Assembly: GCF_000711225.1 (NCBI RefSeq)
Contig: NZ_JOMG01000002.1
Coordinates: 2,802,501 to 2,866,500 of the forward strand
Length of the DNA stretch: 64,000 nucleotides
DNA from: Pelobacter seleniigenes DSM 18267
Lineage (GTDB): Bacteria > Desulfobacterota > Desulfuromonadia > Desulfuromonadales > Geopsychrobacteraceae
Direction: 5' to 3'
Shown here: piece by piece, positions 8,841 to 17,944 of the stretch
How positions within the stretch are numbered: the first letter of the stretch is position 1
Layout: each line of letters starts with the position of its first letter
Notes under the pieces: model-generated
Seen by the model: only the letters and a program-made list of their open reading frames with translations
What the model was told of the DNA's origin: nothing
The model's database searches: none
Position numbers and translations under genes: made by a program

Positions 8841-10559
8841 TCAGGGAGTCACATCCAGCACCTCTCTCACCATGGAGAGCAGCATTTCAATTGTGACCGG
8901 TTTCTGCAGGAAATGAACTCCCTCAGGGATGAGACCTTGCTTGGCGATAATATCGCCCGTATAGCCGGACATGAAGATAACCTTTATGTCCGGGCGAAAA
9001 GTTCGAATCTTTTCCGCCAATTTTTTGCCGTTCATCTGGGGCATGATCACATCGGAAATTAATAGATGAATCGGACCGTCGTAATGCTGGGACAGGGCCA
9101 GGCCCGAATCCGGGGTTGTGGCTGCCAGAACCGAGTAGCTGTTGATTTGAAGCATCGATTTTAGCATTTCCAGAAGCATTTCATTATCTTCCACGAGCAG
9201 TATCGTTTCCGTCCCGTGGCGTATCGGTTCTTTTCTTAGCTGCGGGGTTGTCATGACGACGGCTTTGACTCTGGGGAGGTAAATATTGAAAATCGCCCCT
9301 TGTCCTGGCCTGCTGTAGACAGTCACAAAGCCTTTGTTTTGTTTGATAGCACCATAAACGGTGGCCAATCCCAGACCGCTCCCTTCGCCAAATTCCTTGG
9401 TCGTGAAAAACGGCTCGAAGATACGCTCCTGGACCTTCTTATCCATGCCCCGGCCATCATCACTGATGGTCAAGCGAACATACTCGCCAGGCAGTATATT
9501 GGGGTGGGAGACGACATGGCTCTCATCAAATGTCTGGTTTCCGGTTGCGATGGAAATTTTGCCGATTTCAGCAATGGCGTCACGGGCATTGATGCACAGG
9601 TTGGCAAGAATCTGGTCTAATTGGGAGGGGTCTATCTCGACCTGCCAAAGCTCGGCAGTTGGCAGCCAAGAGAGATGGATATTCTCGCCAATCAACCGCT
9701 GCAGAATATTAAGCATATCAGCGATCTGTTCATTCAGGTTCAACACCTTGGGAGCAATAACCTGCTTGCGGGCAAAGGTTAACAACTGCCGAATAAGATC
9801 GGCGGAGCGATGAGCCGCAGATTGGATTTGTTCTAATTTGGGGATAAGTAGACTGTCGGGATCCGCCTTCCTGAGAGCCAATTCCGTATTGCCGAGGATG
9901 ACACCGAGCATGTTGTTGAAATCATGCGCAATGCCGCCCGCCAGCAGCCCGATCGATTCGATTTTCTGGGTCTGTTGCAGCTGATTTTGGAGGTTGCTTC
10001 TTTCTTCCTCCGCTTGTTTGAGTTTGCTGATGTCGAGTAAAGCCATCCGGATTTCCTTTTTTGAGGAATTCACAACGGCCTGGATCTGAACCCAGAGAGG
10101 CTCATTGTCCTTTCTCTTCAGGGTTATCTCGCATTCGATTTTAGTTTCTTTTGAGAACGCCTTGTCCATAAAGTCTGCAAAGGTGACACGGGTTGTCTCT
10201 TCGACAAAATCATGGAACAATCGGCACTCCAGGCGCGAGCGGTCCAAGCCAATCAGGCTGGCCCCGCTCAGGTTGCATTTGAGAATTTTCCCATTCGGAG
10301 CGATGGTAAAGTGGCCGGCCGGGGCGAAATCGTAGAGGTCGGTGTATTGCTCCAGCAGGACTTCCAATTCTTCCCGTGCCTGGCGAAGATCGTGATTTTG
10401 TAGCTCCAACTCGATCTGATGAACCTGCAACTCATGGAGCAGGCGCTGCTGAAATTCCCCCTCGCCGGCAGATGTTCTCCCCTTGTTTTCATTGACCCGT
10501 TGCTCCGCCAGTCGGCGAAGATTTTCAGAATTTGTTTTTGGATCTTTTGGTCCAACCAT
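8841..10559 (-). CDS. PAS sensor histidine kinase with C-terminal receiver
   Basis: A 572-aa hybrid kinase. It has an N-terminal coiled coil (LLHELQVHQIELELQNHDLR), a PAS domain (about 65-180), a phosphoacceptor helix with His212 in [10 protein letters not shown], and an HATPase domain with NARDAI, DDGRGM and [20 protein letters not shown] receiver starts near 445 (ETILLVEDNEM) with the acceptor Asp in LLISDVIMP and the switch Lys in LQKPV. There are no membrane segments, so it is cytosolic. I prefer ATG 10559, which has GAAAGG at good spacing; a GTG at 10610 in the same frame has no ribosome-binding site. It follows the CheB-CheR-PAS gene in the same direction. Confidence 0.9.
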   Translation of the reverse strand: MVGPKDPKTNSENLRRLAEQRVNENKGRTSAGEGEFQQRLLHELQVHQIELELQNHDLRQAREELEVLLEQYTDLYDFAPAGHFTIAPNGKILKCNLSGASLIGLDRSRLECRLFHDFVEETTRVTFADFMDKAFSKETKIECEITLKRKDNEPLWVQIQAVVNSSKKEIRMALLDISKLKQAEEERSNLQNQLQQTQKIESIGLLAGGIAHDFNNMLGVILGNTELALRKADPDSLLIPKLEQIQSAAHRSADLIRQLLTFARKQVIAPKVLNLNEQIADMLNILQRLIGENIHLSWLPTAELWQVEIDPSQLDQILANLCINARDAIAEIGKISIATGNQTFDESHVVSHPNILPGEYVRLTISDDGRGMDKKVQERIFEPFFTTKEFGEGSGLGLATVYGAIKQNKGFVTVYSRPGQGAIFNIYLPRVKAVVMTTPQLRKEPIRHGTETILLVEDNEMLLEMLKSMLQINSYSVLAATTPDSGLALSQHYDGPIHLLISDVIMPQMNGKKLAEKIRTFRPDIKVIFMSGYTGDIIAKQGLIPEGVHFLQKPVTIEMLLSMVREVLDVTP

Positions 10560-10635
10560 ATCAAACCTTTCGGTCAATAGGTTTTCTAGTGAAAAGGTGG
10601 TGAGTGACACAATGTGGTGGACTCAACAAGTGGGT

Positions 10636-13584
10636 TCAGGAGAGGTTTTGACCAAAAGCCACCATGCCGGAGGTCTGGTTGTCGGCCATTAGAATCTTTT
10701 CGGCGGTCCATTGAATCCGAACGGAGCTATTGTCTTTTGTTAAAATTCGCGTAGTAAATTTCTGTCCGGATTCACTGGTCAGCAGTTTTTTCAGATCGGC
10801 TTCGGCTTTAGGCTGATCGACTTCCGGGGTGAATATTTCGAAAAAGTTGCCTCCTATGACTTCGGTCCTTTTACGACCCAGCAATCGTTCAGCTTCTGGA
10901 TTAAACTCAAGGATTTTACCCTCCTCGGACAGGCCGATGATAATCAGCGGGGCTGCCTGCACCAGTGCCCGCAGCATCCCGCTGGTGGCCTTTAAATCAG
11001 CTTCCAAAAGAGTGCTTCGAGAGATGTCATTCAATGTCATTACCACGCCATCAATCCGGTTCTCCAGGGTTCGATAGGGCATGATACGCACAGAAAAGTA
11101 CCGATCTTTAGTTGCTGAGATCTGTTTTTCGCAAAAAAGCATGGTGCGCAGGACTTCCCGGGCATCGTCGAACATTTGCGGATAATACAACTCGCTGGAC
11201 AGATCGGTCAGTGGTCGACCGATATCGCTGTCGAGGAGATTGAAGAGTTTGACCGCGCTGGGGGTGAAACGTTTGATCCTGAGCTCGTTATCGAGAAACA
11301 GGGAGATGATTTCCGTGCTGTTAAGCAGGTTCTGCATATCGCTGTTGATCCGGCCGAATTCCTCCATCTTGGCAGCCTGTTCCGCGTTGACGGTCTGCAA
11401 TTCTTCATTTATCGACTGCATCTCCTCCTTGGAGGTGGACAGCTCCTCGTTGGTGGACTGCAACTCCTCGTTAGTGGACTGCAACTCCTCGTTCATCGAT
11501 TTGAACTCTTCTTGAGATGCCTGGATGCTTTCGTGGGTTATCTGCAGTTCCTCACGGCTCTGCATCAGAGCCTGCTCCAATTCGGCGATCCTGGCGCTTG
11601 CTGGCGACTTTGTTTTGCCGCGACCAGTCCCGGCTTTGGTCGGATCTGCCGGCATGTCCTGAAAGATCACCAGCACCATTCCGCTGAGGGCTTCCGGATG
11701 TGTGATCGGCTGGATAGTCAAGTTCAGGGCCTGGAGCCCGCCGTTCACACTGACCTTGAGTCCTTTGGCAGTCACCGTCTTCTGTTCCCGAACCGCCTTC
11801 TGAAAGGCACCGTTCATTTCGAAGCGCAGCTCGTCACGGGCCATGGCGAAGATGTTCCAGTTGACCTTTCCGGAAGCCGGTTCCAGGTACTTGCCAGTCT
11901 TCCCTCGGATGTAGAGGATGTCCCCCTGAGCACTGGTCAGGACTGCGGGCGGAGAATAGCTCTGGAGCAGAAGTTGATCCGTGAGGGACTGGAGGTTGTC
12001 GGGTTGGTGGGGCATCTTCGATTCCTTTTTTATTCCCGGCATGCCAGCCCCGTTCATGGTTGGGAAAATCAGGCTCGCAGGGCTTGGCAGCGAATCTTGC
12101 CGGAGGTAAAGTCTCGACTTGGGTTGCATTGCAGCAAACAGGGAGTTAAAACTCCCCACGGTCTCAGCGGTGCCCAGCAAGAGCAGCCCACCGGGCTTGA
12201 GGCTGTAATGAAAGAGTGGCAGAAGCTTCTTTTGTAGGTCTGGCTGCAGATAAATCAACAGATTGCGGCAGAGCAGGATGTCCAGTTTGGTAAAAGGCGG
12301 GTCCATGATGATATTCTGGGTGGCGAATGTGACCATCTCGCGAATTTCTTTGTGGACCCGGTAACCTTTTTCCTCCTGAATGAAAAATCGGTGGAGGCGT
12401 TCGTCTGAGACCTGCCCGGCAATATTGACCGGGTATAGCCCCTGACGGGCCCTGACGATGGCGTCCTGGTCCAGATCGGTGGCAAAAATCTGCAGGGTGT
12501 ATGAATCATTTGTTTTGCAGTGTGCCACCGCCTCTTTAAAGGTGATGGCCAGCGAATAAGCTTCTTCACCAGTCGAGCAGCCGACCGACCAGGCGCGGAA
12601 GGAGCCACCGTCGGGTTGTTGAGTCAGCAGGGCCGGCAAGGCTTTATCCCGCAGCAAATTCCATTCCTCCGGATCACGGAAGAAACTGGTGACGCCGATC
12701 AGCAGTTCCTTGAAGAGGATTTCCGCCTCCGCAGGGTTTTCTCTTAAAAAGCGGACATAGTCGTCGATCCGCTTAATCTGGTGGACAGCCATACGGCGCT
12801 CAATGCGACGATACAGGGTGTTTTTTTTGTAGAGGGAAAAATCGTGGCCGGTCTTGGATCGCAAGAGGACGGTAACCTTTTCCAGGGCACTCTGTTCTTT
12901 TTCCAACAGGACAGGTTGTGAGCTGGACCGGTTGGGGATATGGCGAAGATAGGCAAGGATTTTTCCTGGAAGTTCTTCGGCTGGGCTGACAATGTCGGCC
13001 AACCCGGCATCGATGGCGCTGCGGGGCATACTATCAAACTTGGCCGAGGATGGATCTTGTACCCCCACCAGGCCTGCTTTCGCCTTGATCGCCCGCAATC
13101 CCAGAGTTCCGTCGGAGCCCATTCCAGACAGGACCACCCCGACAGCCAGTTGCTTCTGGTCTTCGGCCAGGGAGTTGAAGAAAAAATCGATCGGCAGGCG
13201 CAGGCCACGAGACTCCGTAGGCTCAAACAGGTACAATACTCCATGCAGTATCGACATGTCCTTGTTGGGAGGAATGATGTAAACGCAGTCCGACTCCACC
13301 TTCATCCGGTCGGTCACTTGGCGAACTGTCATGCTGGTGACGCGCTGTAGAAGGTCCGGCAAGACCCCCTTATGGGTCGGGTCGAGGTGCTGGACGATGA
13401 CGAAAGCGATGCCAGATTTAGCTGGTACGTTGCGGAGAAATTGCTCAAGGGCTTCCAGCCCGCCGGCGGAGGTACCAATGCCGACCACCGCACCATACCT
13501 TGCCTTTGTTTCCGTGATCCCTGCTGGGTAGCGAGATGCGGCCGGTTCCTTGCCGTTTGATAAGGAATTAGGTTTTTTATTCAT
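10636..13584 (-). CDS. CheB-CheR-PAS fusion protein
   Basis: A 982-aa multidomain protein. It contains a CheB-type methylesterase domain (about 28-215; GIGTSAGGLEAL, VQHLDPTHKG and SGMGSDGTLG supply Ser, His and Asp). A CheR-type SAM methyltransferase domain follows (about 225-480; FFRDPEEW, WSVGCSTGEEAYSLA). A central coiled coil of repeated (S/T)-NEELQ units (about 650-720) is followed by two PAS domains. It lacks the CheB receiver and has no kinase core. Such fusions usually accompany PAS kinases rather than classical chemotaxis operons, and no che, fli or mcp genes are nearby. It is the first gene of a three-gene signalling set. Start ATG 13584 has only a weak Shine-Dalgarno sequence. Confidence 0.92.
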   Translation of the reverse strand: MNKKPNSLSNGKEPAASRYPAGITETKARYGAVVGIGTSAGGLEALEQFLRNVPAKSGIAFVIVQHLDPTHKGVLPDLLQRVTSMTVRQVTDRMKVESDCVYIIPPNKDMSILHGVLYLFEPTESRGLRLPIDFFFNSLAEDQKQLAVGVVLSGMGSDGTLGLRAIKAKAGLVGVQDPSSAKFDSMPRSAIDAGLADIVSPAEELPGKILAYLRHIPNRSSSQPVLLEKEQSALEKVTVLLRSKTGHDFSLYKKNTLYRRIERRMAVHQIKRIDDYVRFLRENPAEAEILFKELLIGVTSFFRDPEEWNLLRDKALPALLTQQPDGGSFRAWSVGCSTGEEAYSLAITFKEAVAHCKTNDSYTLQIFATDLDQDAIVRARQGLYPVNIAGQVSDERLHRFFIQEEKGYRVHKEIREMVTFATQNIIMDPPFTKLDILLCRNLLIYLQPDLQKKLLPLFHYSLKPGGLLLLGTAETVGSFNSLFAAMQPKSRLYLRQDSLPSPASLIFPTMNGAGMPGIKKESKMPHQPDNLQSLTDQLLLQSYSPPAVLTSAQGDILYIRGKTGKYLEPASGKVNWNIFAMARDELRFEMNGAFQKAVREQKTVTAKGLKVSVNGGLQALNLTIQPITHPEALSGMVLVIFQDMPADPTKAGTGRGKTKSPASARIAELEQALMQSREELQITHESIQASQEEFKSMNEELQSTNEELQSTNEELSTSKEEMQSINEELQTVNAEQAAKMEEFGRINSDMQNLLNSTEIISLFLDNELRIKRFTPSAVKLFNLLDSDIGRPLTDLSSELYYPQMFDDAREVLRTMLFCEKQISATKDRYFSVRIMPYRTLENRIDGVVMTLNDISRSTLLEADLKATSGMLRALVQAAPLIIIGLSEEGKILEFNPEAERLLGRKRTEVIGGNFFEIFTPEVDQPKAEADLKKLLTSESGQKFTTRILTKDNSSVRIQWTAEKILMADNQTSGMVAFGQNLS

Positions 13585-13761
13585 GAACTAACTCTAGCAT
13601 TTTTTTATAAATTGATTTGCTTTATCTGGAGGGGGGGGGAGGATTTGTGAAATTGGAAAGGTTTTGGTTATTGACGGTTGAACGATTCGCTGTTGAGCAG
13701 CAACCTGGCCGCGCCCTCTGAAGTTTAAGATGCTTCTGGAGTTGAGCAGACGAGTCAATGT

Positions 13762-13949
13762 CACGAATGGCGCTAGTTAAAGCAACTTTGCAGTAAACTC
13801 GGGACTGTCCCCAGGGTCATCGGGGGCTGTCCCAAGAGTTTGCGAGCCATGAAACTGTCGCGGTTAACACCGCAAAGACCTGGGACAGCCCCCGTGCGGG
13901 GACAGTCCCGGTTTTGCTGTCAGCGACTCTTAAACTAGCGTCATTCGTG
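13762..13949. repeat. 188-bp nested-palindrome element (family C) with 5-bp target duplication
   Basis: Outer ends CACGAATGGCGCTAGTT (from 13762) and AACTAGCGTCATTCGTG (to 13949) are inverted repeats. Inner arms GGGACTGTCCCC / GGGGGCTGTCCCA (13801-13834) pair with TGGGACAGCCCCC / GGGGACAGTCCC (13881-13909). AATGT flanks both sides (13757-13761 and 13950-13954), a likely target duplication. It encodes nothing. It is a non-autonomous mobile element by structure. The rest of the 474-bp gap between 13584 and the tRNA holds only a G-run near 13630 and the tRNA terminator. Confidence 0.72.
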
Positions 13950-14013
13950 AATGTCACTGGTGCTGCAGAAAAAAATACAATTATTTTTTTATGTCTATAA
14001 ATGTCTATAACGC

Positions 14014-14052
14014 AAAACAAAAATGGGTTAGCAAATTACTTGCTAACCCATT
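14014..14052 (-). terminator. Rho-independent terminator of tRNA-Thr
   Basis: Stem AATGGGTTAGCAA (14022-14034) with TTGCTAACCCATT (14040-14052) and a 5-base loop. On the minus strand it is followed by TTTTTGTTTT. It lies just past the tRNA 3' end. Confidence 0.88.
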
Positions 14053-14059
14053 GATTTTA

Positions 14060-14135
<76 letters not shown>

Positions 14136-14429
14136 AATGAGGCTTGAATATCTACATCAAATGAGCCTATGAGTCAATATGCTTGAGTGGTTTTATGAAG
14201 CAGTTTTCTTGCGGGGGGCTTGATTTTCAAGGCCGTTGTTTATTCATTCATCAACCGTTGGGAATTTTGCTTAAAATTGTGGCAGGCAATGGTGGTGCGG
14301 TTCTGCTTATTGCTGCTGCGAGCCCGGGCAGGGAGGGGGGCTGCCTGAGAATGAATCAATTTCGGCAAAGAGGCATGAATTAAGCATGAGCGGAAAGGGT
14401 TGTTTCCCTCCCTTCCAGACGAGCGACCG

Positions 14430-15920
14430 ATGCCGATGAAGAGCAAGCCAGAAGAGTTGTTTGACTGTTGCGATGCTGCGCCCTTTGATGAACTGCTCGG
14501 TTCAACAGGAACCGTCCGTCCTGTCTACCGCCGGGCCGTCGATTATTTTCAGCAACTTGGAGTCTCCGGTACCGAGGACCTGCAGCAGTCCGCGGATTAC
14601 TCCCTGCTGAATCAGGGGGTCACCTTCACGGTGTATTCCGATGCCCGCGGAACGGAGAAGATCTTCCCCTTTGATCTGATGCCGCGGATTCTGTCGAGCC
14701 GGGAATGGCAGCATATCGAAGCCGGGGTGGTGCAGCGGATGACGGCCCTCAACCTGTTTCTGGAAGACGTCTACCACGACCAGAAGATCTTACGCGACGG
14801 CGTGGTTCCGACCCGGCAGGTGCTCGGCTCAAGCCTGTTCTGCCGGGAGATGACTGGACTCAACCCACCCGGCGGCATCCATGTCCATATCGGCGGGATT
14901 GACCTGATTCGCAATCAGTCCGGGGCTTTTCATGTCCTGGAAGACAATTTGCGGGTTCCTTCCGGGGTTTCCTATGTGGTCGAGAACCGCTGGGTTATGG
15001 CCCGGGCCCTACCGGAACTTATGGCCAATTATCGGGTCCGACCGGTCGATCATTACCCGCAAATGCTGTTCGAGAGCCTGGTCTCGTTGACCGACAATCC
15101 CAAGCCGACCATCGCGGTGCTGACTCCGGGAATCTACAATTCCGCTTACTTTGAACATTCCTTTTTGGCCGATCAGATGGGGGTGGAACTGGTGGAAGGG
15201 CAGGATCTGCTGGTCGATCAGGATGTCCTGTACATGAAATCGATCATGGGGCTGAAGCGGGTCGATGTCCTTTATCTGCGTCTCGATACCGATTTTCTCG
15301 ATCCCCTGGTGTTTCGACCGGACTCCCTGCTCGGAGTACCGGGCCTGATGAACGCCTACCGGGCCGGGAATGTGGCGTTGGCCAATGCGCCCGGCAATGG
15401 CGTCGCCGATGACAAAGCCCTGTACGCCTATACCCCGGAGATCATCCGTTATTATCTGGATCAGGAGCCGATTTTGCCGATTATTCCCACCTACCTGGGC
15501 TCCCGCCCCGAGGATTTGCGCTATATTCTCGCTAATCTGGATGCTCTGGTGGTCAAACCCACCGATGCTTCGGGCGGCTACGGTCTGCTGGTCGGCTCCC
15601 ATGCCTTCCGGGCCGAACTGGAACAGTTCCGGGAGCGGCTGCTGGCTCGCCCGGACGGCTATATCGCCCAGCCGATTCAGCAGCTGTCGACCCATCCTTC
15701 GTTTCTGGAACAGGAGGATGCAAAAGGGTTTTTCTCCCGCCATATCGATCTGCGCCCCTTTGCCGTGTGCGGCGCGGACGGGACGGTCAAGGTGCTGCCC
15801 GGCGGCTTGACCCGGGTGGCCCTGAAGCGCGGCAGCCTGGTGGTCAATTCGTCTCAGGGCGGGGGGAGCAAAGACACCTGGGTCCTCAGAGCCGAAAGCC
15901 GGGAGGGTGACGATGCTTAG
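14430..15920 (+). CDS. Circularly permuted ATP-grasp family protein
   Basis: A protein of about 496 aa of the circularly permuted ATP-grasp type (former DUF404/407). Recognisable blocks are VYHDQKILRDGVVP, NPPGGIHVHIGGIDLIR, VLEDNLRVPSGVSYV, KPTDASGGYGL and a C-terminal LPGGLTRVAL. Members carry an ATP-grasp active site and are thought to form amide or peptide-like bonds; the substrate is unknown. It forms an overlapping operon with an alpha-E protein and a transglutaminase-fold protein, the usual partnership. Start choice is uncertain. ATG 14430 and ATG 14436 both lack a strong Shine-Dalgarno; a TTG at 14400 would add 10 residues. The 294 bp before it contain no gene or clear signal. Confidence 0.88.
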   Translation: MPMKSKPEELFDCCDAAPFDELLGSTGTVRPVYRRAVDYFQQLGVSGTEDLQQSADYSLLNQGVTFTVYSDARGTEKIFPFDLMPRILSSREWQHIEAGVVQRMTALNLFLEDVYHDQKILRDGVVPTRQVLGSSLFCREMTGLNPPGGIHVHIGGIDLIRNQSGAFHVLEDNLRVPSGVSYVVENRWVMARALPELMANYRVRPVDHYPQMLFESLVSLTDNPKPTIAVLTPGIYNSAYFEHSFLADQMGVELVEGQDLLVDQDVLYMKSIMGLKRVDVLYLRLDTDFLDPLVFRPDSLLGVPGLMNAYRAGNVALANAPGNGVADDKALYAYTPEIIRYYLDQEPILPIIPTYLGSRPEDLRYILANLDALVVKPTDASGGYGLLVGSHAFRAELEQFRERLLARPDGYIAQPIQQLSTHPSFLEQEDAKGFFSRHIDLRPFAVCGADGTVKVLPGGLTRVALKRGSLVVNSSQGGGSKDTWVLRAESREGDDA

Positions 15921-16905
15921 TCGAATTGCCAGAAACACCTTTGAACTGGGGCAGCAGATCGAGCGGATCGAGAACATCGCCCGGCTGCTGGAGGTGAATG
16001 AGAAGATGACGGTGCAGGGGGACCTGTCTGCGGAGCTGGATCCCTGGACCCCGCTGCTTGCTGTCACTCGCAGTTTGGACGCCTATCATCAGGAATATGC
16101 CGAGGTCAACCGGGCCCGGGTGATCAACTACCTGCTCTGGGATGATCGGCACCCTTATTCAGTCAGTTTCTGCCTGTCGCGGGCACGGTTGCTGGCCAGG
16201 ACGATCCGGGAACGCATCAGCGAGGAGATGTGGCTGCTGCTCAACAGTATGTACCATGATCTTCACAAGCTGCGGCACATCCGTGAACAGCATGAATTCA
16301 ACTGGAAGATTCAACAGTTCTGCAACGCTTTTCACGGTCTGGCCGCAAATACCATGGTGCATGGCCACACCTGGCAGTTCCTGCAGTTAGGGACGGTGCT
16401 GGAACGGGCCCTGATGACCTGCCGTATTCTGGAAATGAAATATCATATCCTGTTGCCCACGGCCGCCGATGTCGGCACCCCCATCGACCTGCATCAATGG
16501 CAGGGGCTGCTGCGCTCGGTCTCCGGCTACGAGGCCTATCGCCGTCTTTACCTGGCCAGAATCGATCCGGCCAATGTTGTCAATCTGCTTTTGATCAATG
16601 CCCGCTTCCCGCGTTCGGTCCACTATTGTATTCAGCAGGCCCACCAGGGTTTGAAGGGGATCGGCATGTACAACGAGGAACAGTTCCGGCTGTTTATGGG
16701 GGTTGAAGAGTTCCTGGAGGATTTGCGCGAAGGCATTGACGGCCGGGAGATTCTGGCCGCCGGTCTGATGGAATTTCTGCAGGCTATGCAGGAACGGATC
16801 GAAGGGTTGATCGGCGCGACGCATCGGGCCTATTTTAATTCGATTACGGTCACGATTATTGATGAGCAGCAGCGTCGGCTTGCCATCCAGATTCCTCAGC
16901 AGTAA
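15913..16905 (+). CDS. Alpha-E domain protein (DUF403)
   Basis: A 330-aa, almost entirely alpha-helical protein of the alpha-E family, starting MLSRIARNTFELGQQIERIENIARLL, the classical N-terminal signature. Other family residues include NRARVINYLLWDDRHPYSV and the later INARFPRSVHYCI. The ATG at 15913 lies behind GGGAGGGTG and overlaps the ATP-grasp stop by 8 bp, indicating translational coupling. Alpha-E proteins always accompany permuted ATP-grasp and transglutaminase genes; the system is thought to synthesise or modify a peptide-like compound, but the product is not known. Confidence 0.9.
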   Translation: MLSRIARNTFELGQQIERIENIARLLEVNEKMTVQGDLSAELDPWTPLLAVTRSLDAYHQEYAEVNRARVINYLLWDDRHPYSVSFCLSRARLLARTIRERISEEMWLLLNSMYHDLHKLRHIREQHEFNWKIQQFCNAFHGLAANTMVHGHTWQFLQLGTVLERALMTCRILEMKYHILLPTAADVGTPIDLHQWQGLLRSVSGYEAYRRLYLARIDPANVVNLLLINARFPRSVHYCIQQAHQGLKGIGMYNEEQFRLFMGVEEFLEDLREGIDGREILAAGLMEFLQAMQERIEGLIGATHRAYFNSITVTIIDEQQRRLAIQIPQQ

Positions 16906-16915
16906 GGAAACAGCT

Positions 16916-17827
16916 ATGGGCCCACTTGGCGCAGGTGAAAAAATTGTTCTCGAAGTCACCCATCAAACCAGTTTCAGGTATTCCAATGCGGTCAGTCAGT
17001 CGCACAACGAACTCCGCATGTCCCCCATTGATACCGGGCTGCAGCAGGTTCTGGAGCGTCACATCCTGATCGATCCGGCAGTGGCGCAGCGTGAACACCG
17101 CGACCACTTCGGCAACCTGGTGAGTCGGTTCAACATCCTTGAGCCGCATCAACAGCTGGACATAACCTCCACTGCCAAAGTGGAGACAACCAATGCCATT
17201 AGCTGCGGCCCGGAATCAAAGCCAGACCCGCGGCCGTATCGCGAACGCTGGATTGAGTTTCTCGACTGGTCTAACGGGGTTCCTTACCTGGAAGAGTATG
17301 GACTGATCCCGCTGGCCCGGGAACTGCACATGGATATGGATGAAGATGAGTTCTCTCAGGCGCTCTCAGAAATGGCCGGATATTTTTATCGGACCTTCTC
17401 TTATGATCCCGATGTGACCCACGTCTACTCAACTCCTAAGGATTTTTTTGCCAATGGCGCCGGGGTCTGCCAGGATATGGCCCATGCCCTGATCGGGGTT
17501 TTACGCCAGGCGCGAATTCCCGCCCGCTATGTCAGCGGTTATATTTTCGATCCTCCTGCCGGTCTGGAGGTCGGGGAATCGCTTCGCGGCAGCGGTGCAA
17601 CCCATGCCTGGGTCCAGGCCTGGCACGAACGTTTCGGCTGGATCGGCATCGACCCGACCAATAATAAGCTGGTGGACTGGCAGTACATCCGCACCGCGGT
17701 TGGCCGCGACTATTTTGATGTACAGCCGATCCGGGGCGTGTTCCAGGGAGCCACCGAGCAGCGCATGACGGTTGCCGTACAGGTTGCCATTGCCGAATTC
17801 CCAGCCTCGGTCAGTGATCCGGTCTGA
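16916..17827 (+). CDS. Transglutaminase-fold cysteine protease-like protein
   Basis: A 303-aa protein. The N-terminal region is of the type found in bacterial transglutaminase-like proteins (LEVTHQTSFRYSNAVSQSHNELRM). The core follows with catalytic Cys in GAGVCQDMAHALIGVLR, His in GATHAWVQAWH and Asp in WIGIDPTNNKLV. The family includes amidases and peptidases that cut or crosslink peptides. ATG 16916 follows AAGGAAACAGCT, 10 bp after the alpha-E stop. With its two upstream neighbours it completes the three-gene ATP-grasp / alpha-E / transglutaminase operon. Confidence 0.9.
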   Translation: MGPLGAGEKIVLEVTHQTSFRYSNAVSQSHNELRMSPIDTGLQQVLERHILIDPAVAQREHRDHFGNLVSRFNILEPHQQLDITSTAKVETTNAISCGPESKPDPRPYRERWIEFLDWSNGVPYLEEYGLIPLARELHMDMDEDEFSQALSEMAGYFYRTFSYDPDVTHVYSTPKDFFANGAGVCQDMAHALIGVLRQARIPARYVSGYIFDPPAGLEVGESLRGSGATHAWVQAWHERFGWIGIDPTNNKLVDWQYIRTAVGRDYFDVQPIRGVFQGATEQRMTVAVQVAIAEFPASVSDPV

Positions 17828-17904
17828 GTTTTCCTTGAATTTGCCGCTGCGGGCCGGTTGAAATTGGCGGTCAGAGCTCTTGACAGGGACCTGAGAGCTG
17901 CGAT

Positions 17905-17920
17905 ATTACTATTTAGTAAT
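17905..17920. promoter_or_regulatory. Palindrome upstream of the PerR-like gene, possible autoregulatory box
   Basis: TTACTA-TT-TAGTAA (17906-17919) is a perfect hexamer inverted repeat 25 bp before the start of the Fur/PerR-family gene, in an A/T-rich stretch fitting a promoter. PerR and Fur proteins bind A/T-rich palindromes of this kind in their own promoters; assignment is by position only. Confidence 0.45.
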
Positions 17921-17944
17921 TATTCTTATTGAGGTGATGCCACA

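Noticed and set aside
11176-12237. A 353-codon plus-strand open frame
   Set aside because: It lies wholly antisense to the CheB-CheR-PAS gene, has a low-complexity Leu/Gly-rich product and no ribosome-binding site.
13801-13909. Possible CRISPR-like repeats from GGGACTGTCCCC units
   Set aside because: The units are inverted, not direct, and there are no regular spacers; the structure is a nested palindrome.
13817-14020. A 67-codon minus-strand frame
   Set aside because: It consists of the family C palindrome and tRNA terminator sequence; not a gene.
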